From positions 3,038,001 to 3,102,000 of the forward strand of contig NZ_JBGCUS010000001.1 of the NCBI RefSeq assembly GCF_041415945.1: DNA of 64,000 bases, in the 5' to 3' direction. A program made the position numbers and the translations under genes. Numbering within the stretch: the stretch's first letter is position 1; every line of letters starts with the position of its first letter. The stretch comes from Ancylobacter sp. IITR112. Lineage in GTDB: Bacteria > Pseudomonadota > Alphaproteobacteria > Rhizobiales > Xanthobacteraceae. This document shows, piece by piece, positions 1 through 8,260 of the stretch. Below the pieces are notes generated by a model. That model saw only the letters and a list, made by a program, of their open reading frames with translations, made no database searches and was not told where the DNA came from.

Positions 1-394
1 CATAATCCTCCATGGCGGGATAGAGGATTTCCTCCACCGCCGGGTTGAGACGGTGAATCTCGTCGATGAACAGCACATCGCGTTCTTCGAGATTGGTCAG
101 CAGCGCCGCGAGATCGCCGGCCTTGGCGATGACCGGGCCGGAGGTGGAGCGGAAACCGACGCCGAGTTCGCGCGCCACGATTTGCGCCAGCGTGGTCTTA
201 CCCAGCCCCGGCGGGCCGACGAACAGCACATGGTCCAGCGCCTCGCCGCGCGCCTTGGCGGCCTTGATGAAGATGTCGAGATTGGCCCGCGCCTGCTCCT
301 GCCCGACGAACTCGGCGAGGTTCTGCGGCCGCAGCGACGCCTCGGCGAGATCTTCCTCGCGCTTGTCGGGGGCAACGAGGCGCTTTGCGTTCAT
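1..394 (-). CDS. ruvB: Holliday junction branch migration ATPase RuvB, cut by window edge
   Basis: RuvB is the hexameric AAA+ motor that drives branch migration of Holliday junctions together with RuvA. Only the N-terminal ~131 residues are present; the rest lies beyond the left edge. The peptide begins [15 protein letters not shown] and carries the Walker A segment [12 protein letters not shown] and the Walker B segment [16 protein letters not shown], both diagnostic of RuvB. The ATG at 392-394 overlaps the stop of the preceding membrane-protein gene by four bases, so it is the distal gene of ruvC-ruvA-orf-ruvB. Nothing abnormal is seen in the visible part. Confidence 0.96.
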   Translation of the reverse strand, partial: MNAKRLVAPDKREEDLAEASLRPQNLAEFVGQEQARANLDIFIKAAKARGEALDHVLFVGPPGLGKTTLAQIVARELGVGFRSTSGPVIAKAGDLAALLTNLEERDVLFIDEIHRLNPAVEEILYPAMEDY

Positions 395-840
395 CGCCCT
401 GTCTCCCGCTCGCGCGGAGGAAACACCCCGCCGGCGATCAGCACGCCGGTGGCGAGGGCCACAGAGGCGGCGAGAATGGGCGCCAGCAGCAGGGCGCGCT
501 GCTCGACCAGCGGGCGGAACTCGCGAAAATCATAGGACAGCACGATGACGGCGAGCGGCAGCAGCGCCACCACCACAGCGGCCGCCAGCACGAACAGCGG
601 CGCGCGCGGCCGGAAGGAGAGCGCGAAGGCGCAGACGCCTGCGACCACTCCGCCCGGCACCACCGCGATCGCCGCATAGGTCGCGGAAGCCGCGCTATGC
701 ATCAGCCGCTCGATGGTGAGAACGGCGAGAATGGCCCCGCCATAGGCGAAGATCATCGCCGGAATGCGCGCCTGCCACGGCCAGGGCCGCGGCTGCCCCG
801 CCCCGCGTCCACGGGAGGCGCTGGTGAAGCGCAGCATCAT
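391..840 (-). CDS. Small polytopic membrane protein inserted between ruvA and ruvB
   Basis: This 149-residue protein has a basic, Gly/Arg-rich N-terminus followed by about four hydrophobic segments: roughly residues 27-45, 52-75, 80-103 and 118-140. It ends in a short charged tail. No family is recognised. It overlaps the stop of ruvA (837-840) and the start of ruvB (391-394) by four bases each, so it is translationally coupled into the recombination operon. Whether it acts in DNA repair or simply sits in the operon cannot be told from the sequence. A conserved inner-membrane protein of unknown function is the safest description. Confidence 0.8.
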   Translation of the reverse strand: MMLRFTSASRGRGAGQPRPWPWQARIPAMIFAYGGAILAVLTIERLMHSAASATYAAIAVVPGGVVAGVCAFALSFRPRAPLFVLAAAVVVALLPLAVIVLSYDFREFRPLVEQRALLLAPILAASVALATGVLIAGGVFPPRERETGR

Positions 841-1454
841 CGCGCCAGTTCCTTCAGCCCGAGGCGAATCAGCCGGGCCGTATCGGCGCCCTCGCCGGCC
901 TCGCGCAGCGCGGCGGCGACAGCCGCGCTCGCCTGGACCTGCGCGTAGCCCAGATTAACCAGCGCCGACACAGCATCCGCCACCGGCGCAGGCGCCTGCC
1001 GGTCCTCGATCTGCGCGGCGAGGCCCGCCACCGCCGGATCGACGCTGGCAAAGCCCGGTGCCTTGTCCTTCAGTTCCGCGACGATGCGCGCCGCCACTTT
1101 GGGGCCGACGCCATTGGCGCGCGCCACCATCACCTTGTCACCGAGCGCCACTGCATTGGCGAGTTCGGCCGGGGAAAGCGTCGAGAGCACGTTGAGCGCC
1201 ACCTTGGAGCCGACGCCCTGCACATTCTGCAGCAGCAGGAACCAGCTTTTTTCCGCCGGCGTGGCGAAGCCGTAAAGCCGGATCATGTCTTCGCGCACGA
1301 AGGTTTCGATGAACAGCACCGCCGCCTCGCCGACCTTGGGCAGTGCCTGCAGCGTGCGGCCGGAGCAGTGGACGAGATAGCCCACGCCTTGCACATCGAG
1401 GATCACATGGTCGTCGCCATAGAAGTCGACGAGGCCCTTGAGCTTGCCGATCAT
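837..1454 (-). CDS. ruvA: Holliday junction DNA helicase subunit RuvA
   Basis: RuvA is the tetrameric protein that binds the four-way junction and loads RuvB. The 205-residue length is normal. The N-terminal OB-fold begins [20 protein letters not shown]. The helix-hairpin-helix region is seen as [19 protein letters not shown] and [21 protein letters not shown], about residues 70-140. The C-terminal domain III ([16 protein letters not shown]), which contacts RuvB, is also present. It overlaps ruvC upstream and the membrane-protein gene downstream by ATGA-type junctions, indicating one polycistronic message. Confidence 0.97.
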   Translation of the reverse strand: MIGKLKGLVDFYGDDHVILDVQGVGYLVHCSGRTLQALPKVGEAAVLFIETFVREDMIRLYGFATPAEKSWFLLLQNVQGVGSKVALNVLSTLSPAELANAVALGDKVMVARANGVGPKVAARIVAELKDKAPGFASVDPAVAGLAAQIEDRQAPAPVADAVSALVNLGYAQVQASAAVAAALREAGEGADTARLIRLGLKELAR

Positions 1455-2002
1455 CGTGCCGCCGCCTTTGCCGTGAGCTTCGGCGGCACTTTTGCCGCCA
1501 TTTGCGCCTTCATCGCCGCCATGCCCCGATGCTGCGCGTGCGTCACCGCCACCGCAAGCGCGTCCGCCGCGTCGTCGGTGGTGAAATCGGCCTGCGGCAG
1601 CAGGATTTTCATCATCAGCCGGATCTGCGCCTTCTCCGCCCGGCCGGCGCCGACCACGGTCTTCTTCACCAGCAGCGCTGCATATTCGGACACCGGCACA
1701 CCGGCCAGCGCCGGGGTCAGCATCACCACGCCGCGCGCCTGGCCGAGCTTGAGCGTCGAGGCCGGGTTGACGTTGACGAAGGTTTCCTCCACCGCCGCCT
1801 CATCGGGGGCGTAGGCGCGCAGCACCTGCATCAGTCCGGTGTGCAGGCAGGCCAATCGCTCGGCGAGACTTCCCTCGTCCGGCGGCATTACTGTGCCGCA
1901 GGCGATGAAGCTCAGCCGCGTGCCGGCAGCCTCGATCACCCCCCAGCCGGTGCGGCGGAGGCCCGGATCGAGCCCGAGAATGCGAATCGGCGACGGCACC
2001 AT
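1451..2002 (-). CDS. ruvC: Crossover junction endodeoxyribonuclease RuvC
   Basis: RuvC is the dimeric, metal-dependent resolvase that cuts Holliday junctions. The 183-residue protein starts [20 protein letters not shown], with the first catalytic Asp in GLDPG. The conserved [12 protein letters not shown] segment follows, and the last acidic residues are in [16 protein letters not shown]. The C-terminal tail is Ala/Lys-rich. It is the first gene of the ruvC-ruvA-orf-ruvB operon. The upstream 100 bp hold an imperfect inverted repeat directly before the start codon. In many Hyphomicrobiales yebC lies just upstream of ruvC; here two transporter genes intervene (inference from general knowledge of the order). 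Confidence 0.97.
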   Translation of the reverse strand: MVPSPIRILGLDPGLRRTGWGVIEAAGTRLSFIACGTVMPPDEGSLAERLACLHTGLMQVLRAYAPDEAAVEETFVNVNPASTLKLGQARGVVMLTPALAGVPVSEYAALLVKKTVVGAGRAEKAQIRLMMKILLPQADFTTDDAADALAVAVTHAQHRGMAAMKAQMAAKVPPKLTAKAAAR

Positions 2003-2003
2003 G

Positions 2004-2041
2004 CCCTAGGGCGTACCCGAACAAAGGACGAACGCCTAGGG
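2004..2041. repeat. Imperfect inverted repeat just upstream of ruvC
   Basis: CCCTAGGGCGT at 2004-2014 faces ACGCCTAGGG at 2032-2041. The arms match apart from one extra base and are separated by a 17-nt loop. The element begins two bases before the ruvC start codon, so it would fold in the 5' untranslated region. It could be an operator or an mRNA hairpin that limits translation. No LexA-type consensus is evident. Confidence 0.4.
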
Positions 2042-2104
2042 GCCGCACCCCACAGGCGAGAGCCAAGACCGGTCATGGTGAACGCGCGGTTAACGCGCAC
2101 GGCA

Positions 2105-3034
2105 TCAGCGCCCGCCGGTAAAGGCGCCGCTCGCCAGCGTTACCCCCACCCCGGTCGCCACCACGCCGATGATTGCCGCCGTGTCGGGATGCTCGCCCAG
2201 AACCGGCACGGCGATCAGCGCCGCCAGCGCCGGCACCAGCCCGGTGAAGGCGGCGGCGCGCGAGGAGCCCAGCCGCTCAATGGCGATGCCGAAAGCAACC
2301 AGCGCGACGACACCCGACAGCAGGCCCTGGATGAGAAGCTGGAAGAGGATTTCCCGGCCATAGCCGCTGTGGACCGCGTCGATCACACCGGGGAGGCCGT
2401 AAGGCGTGAGCACAACCGTCGACCACAAGCCGATCAAACCCACCGTCTCCGTCGCCTTCAGCCCGGTGCGGCGGAAGGCCAGCGTGTAGCCGGCCCACAT
2501 CGTCGCCCCGGCCAGCAGCAGCGCATGGCCGCGCCAGGCGCCGTCCTGCGGGTAGAGCAGCCCCCTTCCGCCGAGTGTCAGCACGCCGAGCGCGATGGCG
2601 GCGAAGCCGATCGCCCGCGCCGTGCCCAGCCGCTCGCGGAACACCAGCACCGAGATGGCGGCAACGATCAGCGGCATGGTGCCGGGCAGCAGCGGACCGA
2701 CATCCGCCGCCGGCACGAAGCGCATGGCGGTGGCGACATCGAGAAAGAAGAAGGCTCCGGCGCCGAGAAAGCACAACAGGAAAGGTCGCCATGCCGTCTT
2801 CGGCCACAGGCCGACGCGCCACCAGGCGGGGGCGAGCACCACCGCCGGCACGATGAAGCGCAGCCATCCAATGGTCGCCGGCGGCAGATGCCCGTGCACG
2901 GCATGGCGGGTGGAAACGATCCAGCCGCCCCAGATGGCGATGGCGAGCAGCGCGCAGCCGGCGCCGACGAGGCGGTCGGACAATGAGAGTTCGGCCGCGC
3001 TAGCCGGCATCAACGCAGAAGCGGACTTGGTCAT
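2105..3034 (-). CDS. DMT superfamily (EamA) transporter
   Basis: This is an inner-membrane drug/metabolite-type exporter of unknown substrate, about 309 residues. It has ten hydrophobic segments in two EamA repeats: GAGCALLAIAIWGGWIVSTR at the first helix, and the second repeat starting near LLLAGATMWAGYTLAFR. The start MTKSASALM at 3032-3034 is chosen because the upstream extension of the open frame is Arg/Pro-rich and unlike a transporter N-terminus. It stands alone between ruvC and a divergently oriented TauE-like permease. Substrate cannot be predicted. Confidence 0.88.
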   Translation of the reverse strand: MTKSASALMPASAAELSLSDRLVGAGCALLAIAIWGGWIVSTRHAVHGHLPPATIGWLRFIVPAVVLAPAWWRVGLWPKTAWRPFLLCFLGAGAFFFLDVATAMRFVPAADVGPLLPGTMPLIVAAISVLVFRERLGTARAIGFAAIALGVLTLGGRGLLYPQDGAWRGHALLLAGATMWAGYTLAFRRTGLKATETVGLIGLWSTVVLTPYGLPGVIDAVHSGYGREILFQLLIQGLLSGVVALVAFGIAIERLGSSRAAAFTGLVPALAALIAVPVLGEHPDTAAIIGVVATGVGVTLASGAFTGGR

Positions 3035-3271
3035 GAGCAGGGCTCCCGCGCCGCACAGGCGCGCGAAAAGGGGTGCCCGGAATGGCGGGCGACGTGTTGG
3101 GGGGAATGTGGCGTGCGCGACCCGTCGGCACAAATGCGTTTTGCGAATAGCCACGTTCGCGAAATCCGATGGATGGGCTCCTTCGATCGCGGGTCGTGTT
3201 GACGGCATCCCGGCACGGGTCTAGCTCTACGGACGCAGGCCACGGCGGCGTGCGCCGTCCCCGGTTGGTAT

Positions 3272-4018
3272 ATGGTCGTTGATCCCGCCCTGGCCTGGGC
3301 CTTTCTCACCGCGCTTATCGCCGGCGTCACGCGCGGCTTTTCCGGCTTTGGCGGGGCGCTGATCTTCGTGCCACTGGTCAGCGCCGCCTATGGTCCGCGC
3401 GTCGCCGCCCCCTCGCTTCTCGTCATCGACACGTTGATGACGCTGCCCTTCGTCCTGCCGGCGCTGCGCGCCTGCATCTGGCGGCAGGTCGCGCCGCTGG
3501 CCGTTGGGGCGGTGGTGGCGGTGCCCGCCGGGGTCTGGGTACTGCAGCACACCGACCCGCTGGCGCTGCGCTGGGCGCTCGCCGGTCTCGGCCTCGGGCT
3601 GCTCGGCCTGCTGGCGTCCGGCTGGCGCCATACGGGCCGGCACACATTGCCGGCGACGCTGGGTGTCGGCGCCGTCGCCGGTTTCTGCGGCGGCGCGGCG
3701 CAGATGTCCGGTCCCGCCGTTGTGGTTTATTGGCTTGGCAGCGGCCAGCCCGCGGCGCTGGTGCGGGCGAATCTGTTCGGCTTCTTCGCGTTGGTGACGC
3801 TGGCGACCGGCAGTTCCTATGCGCTCGGCGGCCTGTTCACCGCCGAGGTCGGTCGCCTCACCCTGTTTCTCGGGCCCGCCTATGCCGCCGGGCTCTTCAT
3901 GGGCGCGCGTGCCTTCCGTGGCGCGTCCGACCGGCACTACCGCGTCGCCGCCTATTGGGTGATCGCCCTCGCCGCCCTCATCAGCCTGCCGCTGTTCGAC
4001 CCGCTGATCGGGCGGTGA
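3272..4018 (+). CDS. Sulfite exporter TauE/SafE family permease
   Basis: This membrane protein of 248 residues has about eight hydrophobic helices. It carries the family hallmark GVTRGFSGFGGALIFVPLVSA in the first repeat (residues ~14-34) and a matching second-repeat motif GAVAGFCGGAAQMSGPAVVVYW near the middle. The family transports sulfite, sulfoacetate, other organosulfonates or unknown anions. No sulfur-metabolism gene is adjacent, so the substrate is open. It runs towards yebC, with the two stop codons only 12 bp apart and no clear terminator in the gap. Confidence 0.88.
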   Translation: MVVDPALAWAFLTALIAGVTRGFSGFGGALIFVPLVSAAYGPRVAAPSLLVIDTLMTLPFVLPALRACIWRQVAPLAVGAVVAVPAGVWVLQHTDPLALRWALAGLGLGLLGLLASGWRHTGRHTLPATLGVGAVAGFCGGAAQMSGPAVVVYWLGSGQPAALVRANLFGFFALVTLATGSSYALGGLFTAEVGRLTLFLGPAYAAGLFMGARAFRGASDRHYRVAAYWVIALAALISLPLFDPLIGR

Positions 4019-4030
4019 GCGGCGCGCCGC

Positions 4031-4777
4031 TCAGCCGCCCATCTTCGCCATGAAGGCGTCGGAGAGCTCGAAATTGGCATAGACGTTCTGCACGTCGTCA
4101 TTGTCGTTGAGGTTGTCGACGAGGCGCATCAACTTTTCCGCCACTTCATCGTCCACTGCCACCGTGTTCTGCGGCCGCCAGACGAGGCCGGACTTGCGCG
4201 GCTCGCCGAATTTGGCCTCCAGCGCGCGGGCGACCTCGTGCAGATTCTCCACAGAGCACACGACCTCATGGCCGTTCTCGTCCGAGGTCACGTCGTCCGC
4301 GCCCGCCTCGATGGCGGCTTCCAGCATATCGTCGGCCGAAGCCTTGGCGGCGTCGAACTCCACCGTGCCAATGCGGTCGAACATGAAGGATACCGCGCCG
4401 GTCTCCGCCAGCGCGCCGCCGGACTTGGTGAAGTAGGAGCGCACTTCCGAAGCGGTGCGGTTGCGGTTGTCGGTCAGCGCCTCGACGATCACGGCGACAC
4501 CGCCGGGGCCATAGCCCTCATAGCGGATCTCGTCATAATTCTCGGAATCGCCGCCCAGCGCCTTCTTGATCGCGCGGTCGATATTGTCCTTGGGCATGTT
4601 TTCCGCGCGGGCCGCCAGCACGGCGGCGCGCAGGCGCGGGTTCATCGCGGGGTCGGGCATGCCGAGCTTGGCGGCGACGGTGATTTCACGCGCCAGCTTG
4701 GAGAACAGCTTGGAGCGCACCGCGTCCTGCTTGCCCTTGCGGTGCATGATGTTCTTGAATTGCGAATGCCCGGCCAT
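4031..4777 (-). CDS. yebC: YebC/PmpR family transcription/translation factor
   Basis: This 248-residue YebC-family protein has a typical start, [14 protein letters not shown], followed by the hallmark [17 protein letters not shown] and the segment [19 protein letters not shown]. The start at 4775-4777 is preferred over an in-frame codon four residues upstream because family members begin MAGHS. YebC proteins are reported as DNA-binding regulators and, more recently, as ribosome-associated factors that help on proline-rich stretches. Which role applies here is unknown. It lies downstream of ymdB and fcl on the same strand, in a neighbourhood usually linked to ruvCAB. Confidence 0.95.
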   Translation of the reverse strand: MAGHSQFKNIMHRKGKQDAVRSKLFSKLAREITVAAKLGMPDPAMNPRLRAAVLAARAENMPKDNIDRAIKKALGGDSENYDEIRYEGYGPGGVAVIVEALTDNRNRTASEVRSYFTKSGGALAETGAVSFMFDRIGTVEFDAAKASADDMLEAAIEAGADDVTSDENGHEVVCSVENLHEVARALEAKFGEPRKSGLVWRPQNTVAVDDEVAEKLMRLVDNLNDNDDVQNVYANFELSDAFMAKMGG

Positions 4778-4889
4778 GGCCGCCTCCACGTCACCCCGGG
4801 CGGGCCTGAGGCCCGGCCGTGTCGAATGCCTGAGAGAATAAAGGTGCGCGGCTTATAGGCGACAGGGCGGGCTTGCGTAAAGCGGGGGG

Positions 4890-5705
4890 CTACCAGAAGT
4901 CCGGCACCGCCGCGCTCAGACTGCCGCCGATCCGCACCGGCGCCACCGCCACGGCCCGCCCCGTGGCATCGGTCTCCACCGCCAGGCCCGACAGCGTGCC
5001 CGGGCCAGCCGCGGGCTCGAAACGCGACGAGCCGATCTTGCGGGTGAAGCGGCGCAGCGGCTCTTCCTTGTCCATGCCGATCACGCCGTCATAGCAGCCG
5101 CACATGCCGACATCGGTGAGATAGGCCGTGCCGCCGGGCAGGATACGGTGGTCGGCGGTCGGCACATGGGTGTGGGTGCCGATGACGAGGCTCGCCCGCC
5201 CGTCGCACCAATGGCCGAAGGCCTGCTTCTCGCTGGTGGTTTCGGCGTGGAAGTCGACGATGGCCGCGTCCGCCACCAGCCCGAGCGGAGCGGCGTCGAG
5301 TTCGCGGTCGATGGCGGCGAAGGGGTCGTCGAGCGGCTCCATGAAGGCACGGCCCATCATGTTGACCACCAGCACCTGCGCGCCATTATTCGCCTCGATC
5401 AGCGCCGCGCCGCGTCCGGGCGTCCCGGCCGGATAATTGGCGGGACGGACGAGGCGCGGGGCGCGCTCGATGAACACCAGCGCCTCGCGCTGATCGAAAG
5501 CGTGGTTGCCGAGCGTCACCGCATCGGCGCCGGCCTCCAGAAACTCCTCATAGATGGCCTCGGTGATGCCGAAGCCGCCGGCGGCGTTCTCGCCATTGAC
5601 GACCACGAAATCCAGCGCCCATTCCCGGCGCAGCCGCGGCAGATGCTCCTGCACGACCTGCCGGCCGGGACGTCCGACCACGTCACCGAGGAAAAGAAGG
5701 CGCAT
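4890..5705 (-). CDS. YmdB-family metallophosphoesterase
   Basis: A cytoplasmic calcineurin-like phosphoesterase of 271 residues. Metal-ligand motifs are visible in order: FLGDVVGRPGR at the N-terminus, VNGENAAGGFGI, TLGNHAFDQ, DFHAETTSEK and GTHTHVPTADH. Family members hydrolyse 2',3'-cyclic nucleotides; the Bacillus YmdB affects biofilm and motility decisions. The ATG at 5703-5705 follows the stop of the cyclo-ligase gene by two bases, so the two genes are coupled. The alternative TTG two codons upstream would overlap that stop but is less likely. Confidence 0.92.
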   Translation of the reverse strand: MRLLFLGDVVGRPGRQVVQEHLPRLRREWALDFVVVNGENAAGGFGITEAIYEEFLEAGADAVTLGNHAFDQREALVFIERAPRLVRPANYPAGTPGRGAALIEANNGAQVLVVNMMGRAFMEPLDDPFAAIDRELDAAPLGLVADAAIVDFHAETTSEKQAFGHWCDGRASLVIGTHTHVPTADHRILPGGTAYLTDVGMCGCYDGVIGMDKEEPLRRFTRKIGSSRFEPAAGPGTLSGLAVETDATGRAVAVAPVRIGGSLSAAVPDFW

Positions 5706-5707
5706 CG

Positions 5708-6313
5708 TCAATCCTCCGCCGGCCGCACGACGCCTTCATCCGTGGCGATGGCGTCGAGCCGCTCGTCATGCGCCTCGGCAGGCACGGCGGGCAGCTCCTG
5801 CACCGCGAAGGCATAGCCCAGCGCCTCGATACGCTTGGCCCGGCGCAGCAGGCTGAGCGTGCGGTCATAGAAGCCGGCTCCATAGCCCAGCCGGTTGCCG
5901 CGCGCATCGAAACCGGCGAGCGGCACCACCAGCACGTCGGGCGAGACGGCGGGCGCCTCTTCCGGCGGCGCGGGAATGGAAATGCGCCCCGGCCCGGCAC
6001 TCGGCGTCAGCGCGACGCCCGGTTCCCACAGGCGGAACAGCAGCGGCTTGCCGATCTCGCGCACGATGGGCAGCGCGACCTGCGCCCCCGCCGCCCGCAG
6101 GCGCCGCACCAGCGCGGCGGTGTCGATCTCCCCGCCAATGGGCGCGAAGACGGAAACCACCTCGCCGCTCACCTCGCCCAGCCAGTCCATGGCATGCGCC
6201 GCCGCCGCCTCCGCCGCCTCCGCGCGGACGGAAGGCTCAAGCGCCGCCCGCCGGGCGAGCGCCACGGTGCGAAGGCTGGCCTTGTCGAGTTGGGAGTCGG
6301 TCACAAGCGGCAT
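5708..6313 (-). CDS. 5-formyltetrahydrofolate cyclo-ligase
   Basis: This enzyme converts 5-formyl-THF to 5,10-methenyl-THF using ATP, salvaging one-carbon units. The 201-residue form starts MPLVTDSQLDKASLRT. The conserved C-terminal signature PLAGFDARGNRLGYGAGFYDR carries the nucleotide-binding GYGxGFYDR motif. An upstream in-frame ATG at 6332-6334 would fall inside the predicted 6S RNA, so 6313 is preferred. Linkage of 6S RNA to this gene is a widely conserved proteobacterial arrangement, and the two are probably cotranscribed. ymdB follows two bases after its stop. Confidence 0.95.
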   Translation of the reverse strand: MPLVTDSQLDKASLRTVALARRAALEPSVRAEAAEAAAAHAMDWLGEVSGEVVSVFAPIGGEIDTAALVRRLRAAGAQVALPIVREIGKPLLFRLWEPGVALTPSAGPGRISIPAPPEEAPAVSPDVLVVPLAGFDARGNRLGYGAGFYDRTLSLLRRAKRIEALGYAFAVQELPAVPAEAHDERLDAIATDEGVVRPAED

Positions 6314-6324
6314 GATGAATGAGT

Positions 6325-6480
6325 GCGGAGCCACAATGGCCGTTGGAGGATCGATCCCGGGAACCTACAACGTAGGTGGGCGCCGTTTGTCCGGACCCAC
6401 GGGTCCGGTCAGGGACAGCTCCCTTTGAGATCGATAAGGCCCCGGGGAATATGTTCTCCTGACGAACCTCGCAGCCCCGC
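6325..6480 (-). ncRNA. ssrS: 6S RNA (SsrS)
   Basis: 6S RNA mimics an open promoter and binds sigma-70 RNA polymerase in stationary phase. The assignment rests on three things. It lies directly upstream of the 5-formyl-THF cyclo-ligase gene. Its internal blocks look like alphaproteobacterial 6S RNA as I know it, such as CTCAAAGGGAGCTG and CACCTACGTTGTAGGTTC. It also has a terminal helix: GCGGGGCU at the 5' end (6473-6480) pairs with GGCUCCGC at the 3' end (6325-6332), eight pairs including two G-U. The helix end coincides with the transcription start predicted from the promoter at 6487-6515. Ends are accurate to a few bases. Confidence 0.85.
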
Positions 6481-6486
6481 GTGACA

Positions 6487-6515
6487 AATCTAGGACGCCC
6501 CCGGGCAAATTGCCA
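6487..6515 (-). promoter_or_regulatory. Predicted sigma-70 promoter of 6S RNA
   Basis: On the minus strand, TGGCAA (6510-6515) and TAGATT (6487-6492) are separated by exactly 17 bases. A start seven bases downstream falls at 6480, the outer end of the 6S terminal helix. This independent agreement supports both calls. Confidence 0.6.
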
Positions 6516-6584
6516 GAGGCAGATGGAAGGGCCCGAACAGCTTTCGGTGAGCGCCCCGCCGTCCCGGCCGACGCGCGGCGATGC

Positions 6585-6617
6585 GCCGGGATCGCTCGAC
6601 ATGGCGCCGATCCCGGC
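6585..6617. repeat. 10-bp perfect inverted repeat between quinone oxidoreductase and 6S RNA
   Basis: GCCGGGATCG (6585-6594) pairs with CGATCCCGGC (6608-6617) around a 13-nt loop. It sits just past the 3' end of the quinone oxidoreductase gene on the minus strand. There is no T-tract on either strand, so it may stabilise the mRNA end or act as a weak or Rho-assisted terminator. Confidence 0.45.
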
Positions 6618-6652
6618 TCGGCCTTGTGGTCGTCAGGGGCGAGGGAGAAACC

Positions 6653-7654
6653 TCAGCCCACGCTCAGCATGATCTTGCCGATATGGGCGCTGGTCTCCAT
6701 CCGCGCATGGGCCTCGCTCGCCTTTTCCAGCGGAAAGGTCTGGTCCATCACCGGCTTCACCATGCCGGCGGCGACCAGCGGCCACACCTTTTCCGCCAGC
6801 GCGGCGGCGATCGCCGCCTTCTCCGCCTTGGGCCGCGAGCGCAGGGTGGAGCCCATATGCGACAGCCGCTTGAGCATCAGTCGCATGAAGTCGATCTGCA
6901 CCTTGGAGCCTTCCATGAAGGCGATCTGCACCAGCCGGGCCTGCGGCGCGGCGGCCTCGTAATTGCGGGCGATATAGGAGCCGCCCACCATGTCGAGGAT
7001 GACGTTGACGCCCTTGCCGCCGGTCTTTTCCTTCACCACGGCGACGAAGTCCTCGCTTTTGTAGTCGATGGCGACATCGGCGCCGAGCTGGCGGCAGACC
7101 TCGCACTTCTCGGCGCTGCCGGCGGTGGTGAACACCGTCGCGCCGAACGCCTTGGCGAGCTGGATCGCCGTCGTGCCGATGCCGGAGGTGCCGCCATGCA
7201 CGAGGAACCGCTCGCCTTGCTTGAGGCCGGCGAGGTCGAACACATTGGTCCAGACGGTGAAGAAGGTCTCCGGCAGTGCCGCCGCCTCGACCATGGACAG
7301 ACCCGCCGGCACCGGCAGGGCCGAGCCCTCATCGGCCAGGCAATACTGCGCATAGCCGCCGCCGGAGACCAGCGCGCACACCTTGTCGCCGAGCGTCCAG
7401 CGCGTCACGCCCTCGCCGAGCGCCACCACCTCGCCGGCGATCTCCAGTCCGGGAATGTCGGAGGCGCCGGGCGGCGGCGGATAGAGCCCCTTGCGCTGCA
7501 TGACATCCGGCCGGTTGACACCCGCCGCCGCGACCTTGACCAGTATCTCGCCCGCGCCGGGCGCCGGCACCGGCCGCTCCACGGGAACCAGGGCTTCCGG
7601 CCCGCCCGGCGTGGGCAGGCCGATGGCGGTCATGGTGGCGGGCAGCTCGGTCAC
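6653..7654 (-). CDS. NAD(P)H-quinone oxidoreductase, PIG3-type zinc-free MDR family
   Basis: A medium-chain dehydrogenase/reductase of 333 residues that transfers electrons from NADPH to quinones or enones. Seen: the N-terminal GroES-like segment with GVNRPDVMQRKGLYPPP, which is typical of PIG3-like quinone oxidoreductases; the nucleotide-binding loop VHGGTSGIGTTAIQLAKAFG; and no zinc-binding Cys cluster. The GTG at 7652-7654 has a reasonable Shine-Dalgarno (GAGGA, seven bases upstream). An ATG seven codons later is an alternative but has none. It stands alone on the minus strand and is divergent from DUF1192. The physiological substrate is not deducible. Confidence 0.9.
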   Translation of the reverse strand: MTELPATMTAIGLPTPGGPEALVPVERPVPAPGAGEILVKVAAAGVNRPDVMQRKGLYPPPPGASDIPGLEIAGEVVALGEGVTRWTLGDKVCALVSGGGYAQYCLADEGSALPVPAGLSMVEAAALPETFFTVWTNVFDLAGLKQGERFLVHGGTSGIGTTAIQLAKAFGATVFTTAGSAEKCEVCRQLGADVAIDYKSEDFVAVVKEKTGGKGVNVILDMVGGSYIARNYEAAAPQARLVQIAFMEGSKVQIDFMRLMLKRLSHMGSTLRSRPKAEKAAIAAALAEKVWPLVAAGMVKPVMDQTFPLEKASEAHARMETSAHIGKIMLSVG

Positions 7655-7789
7655 GGCGTCGTCCTCATCCTGTCGAATGTCCCGTCCGTCCTAGGTCAAG
7701 CCGCCAGCGCTGGCAACCGCGGGCGGGCGCGACTAAGCTCGCCCGCCGCATGCAGACACCCGATGCCGACACCGGAGAGGAGCCCGACC

Positions 7790-7996
7790 ATGGCGATCGA
7801 CGATGAGCTTTTTCCGGCCGTGACGCCGTCGGTGAAGCCGGCCGCTCACACGGTGGGCGCCGATATTTCCGCCCTCTCGGAAACCGAAATCGAGGAGCGC
7901 ATCGCCCAGCTCGGCGGTGAAATCGAGCGGCTGAGGCGGGCGCTGGAGGCCAAGCGCGCCTCACGCCTCGCCGCCGAGAACGTGTTCAAGCGCTGA
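7790..7996 (+). CDS. DUF1192 family small coiled-coil protein
   Basis: A 68-residue acidic protein starting MAIDDELFPAVTPSVKPAA, with a GGAGAGGAG ribosome binding site eight bases upstream of the ATG. The N-terminal motif DDELFP and the C-terminal heptad-like segment EIEERIAQLGGEIERLRRALEAK match DUF1192 as I know it. Its function is unknown. It lies upstream of the CtrA-like box and rcdA on the same strand, and is divergent from the quinone oxidoreductase. Confidence 0.88.
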   Translation: MAIDDELFPAVTPSVKPAAHTVGADISALSETEIEERIAQLGGEIERLRRALEAKRASRLAAENVFKR

Positions 7997-8000
7997 GGTC

Positions 8001-8032
8001 TTAACCCGCGATTAAGGTTTCCGACCTATTAC
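8001..8032 (+). promoter_or_regulatory. CtrA-type box with adjacent -10 element
   Basis: TTAA (8001-8004), seven bases, then TTAA (8012-8015) is a perfect match to the core TTAA-N7-TTAA recognised by the cell-cycle regulator CtrA. TATTAC at 8027-8032 lies where a -10 element would be if the box overlaps -35. The predicted start is about 8039. In Caulobacter the downstream gene rcdA belongs to the CtrA regulon, which fits, although a terminator lies between. Confidence 0.55.
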
Positions 8033-8104
8033 TGGCGCCGGTCCTTTTTGACCGCGAGTGGCCTCTGTCCACTCTGTTTGACGCATCCCTGTCTACCACT
8101 TTAC

Positions 8105-8131
8105 GAGCCGCCCGCCGGGCGGCTCTTTTTT
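8105..8131 (+). terminator. Strong intrinsic terminator between CtrA box and rcdA
   Basis: A nine-base perfect stem (8105-8113 with 8117-8125), a three-base loop and six consecutive T residues (8126-8131). It ends either the DUF1192 message or a short transcript from the CtrA-like promoter. It lies 130 bp before the rcdA start. Confidence 0.85.
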
Positions 8132-8260
8132 CTCCCCGCTATTCCACACCGGGCAACCTGCCGCTGCCGAATCTGCCGCGGCCGGCTGGACAGCGCGCCG
8201 CCGCTGCGCGACAGACGAAGCCGTCGGGCGCCATCAGGCGCCAGTGAGGGTTTCGCCGCC

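Noticed and set aside
2083..2101. A palindromic GCGCGGTTAACGCGC-like operator near the EamA transporter stop
   Set aside because: The symmetry is off by one base, and it lies at the 3' end of the transporter gene rather than at a promoter; it is likely chance in GC-rich DNA.
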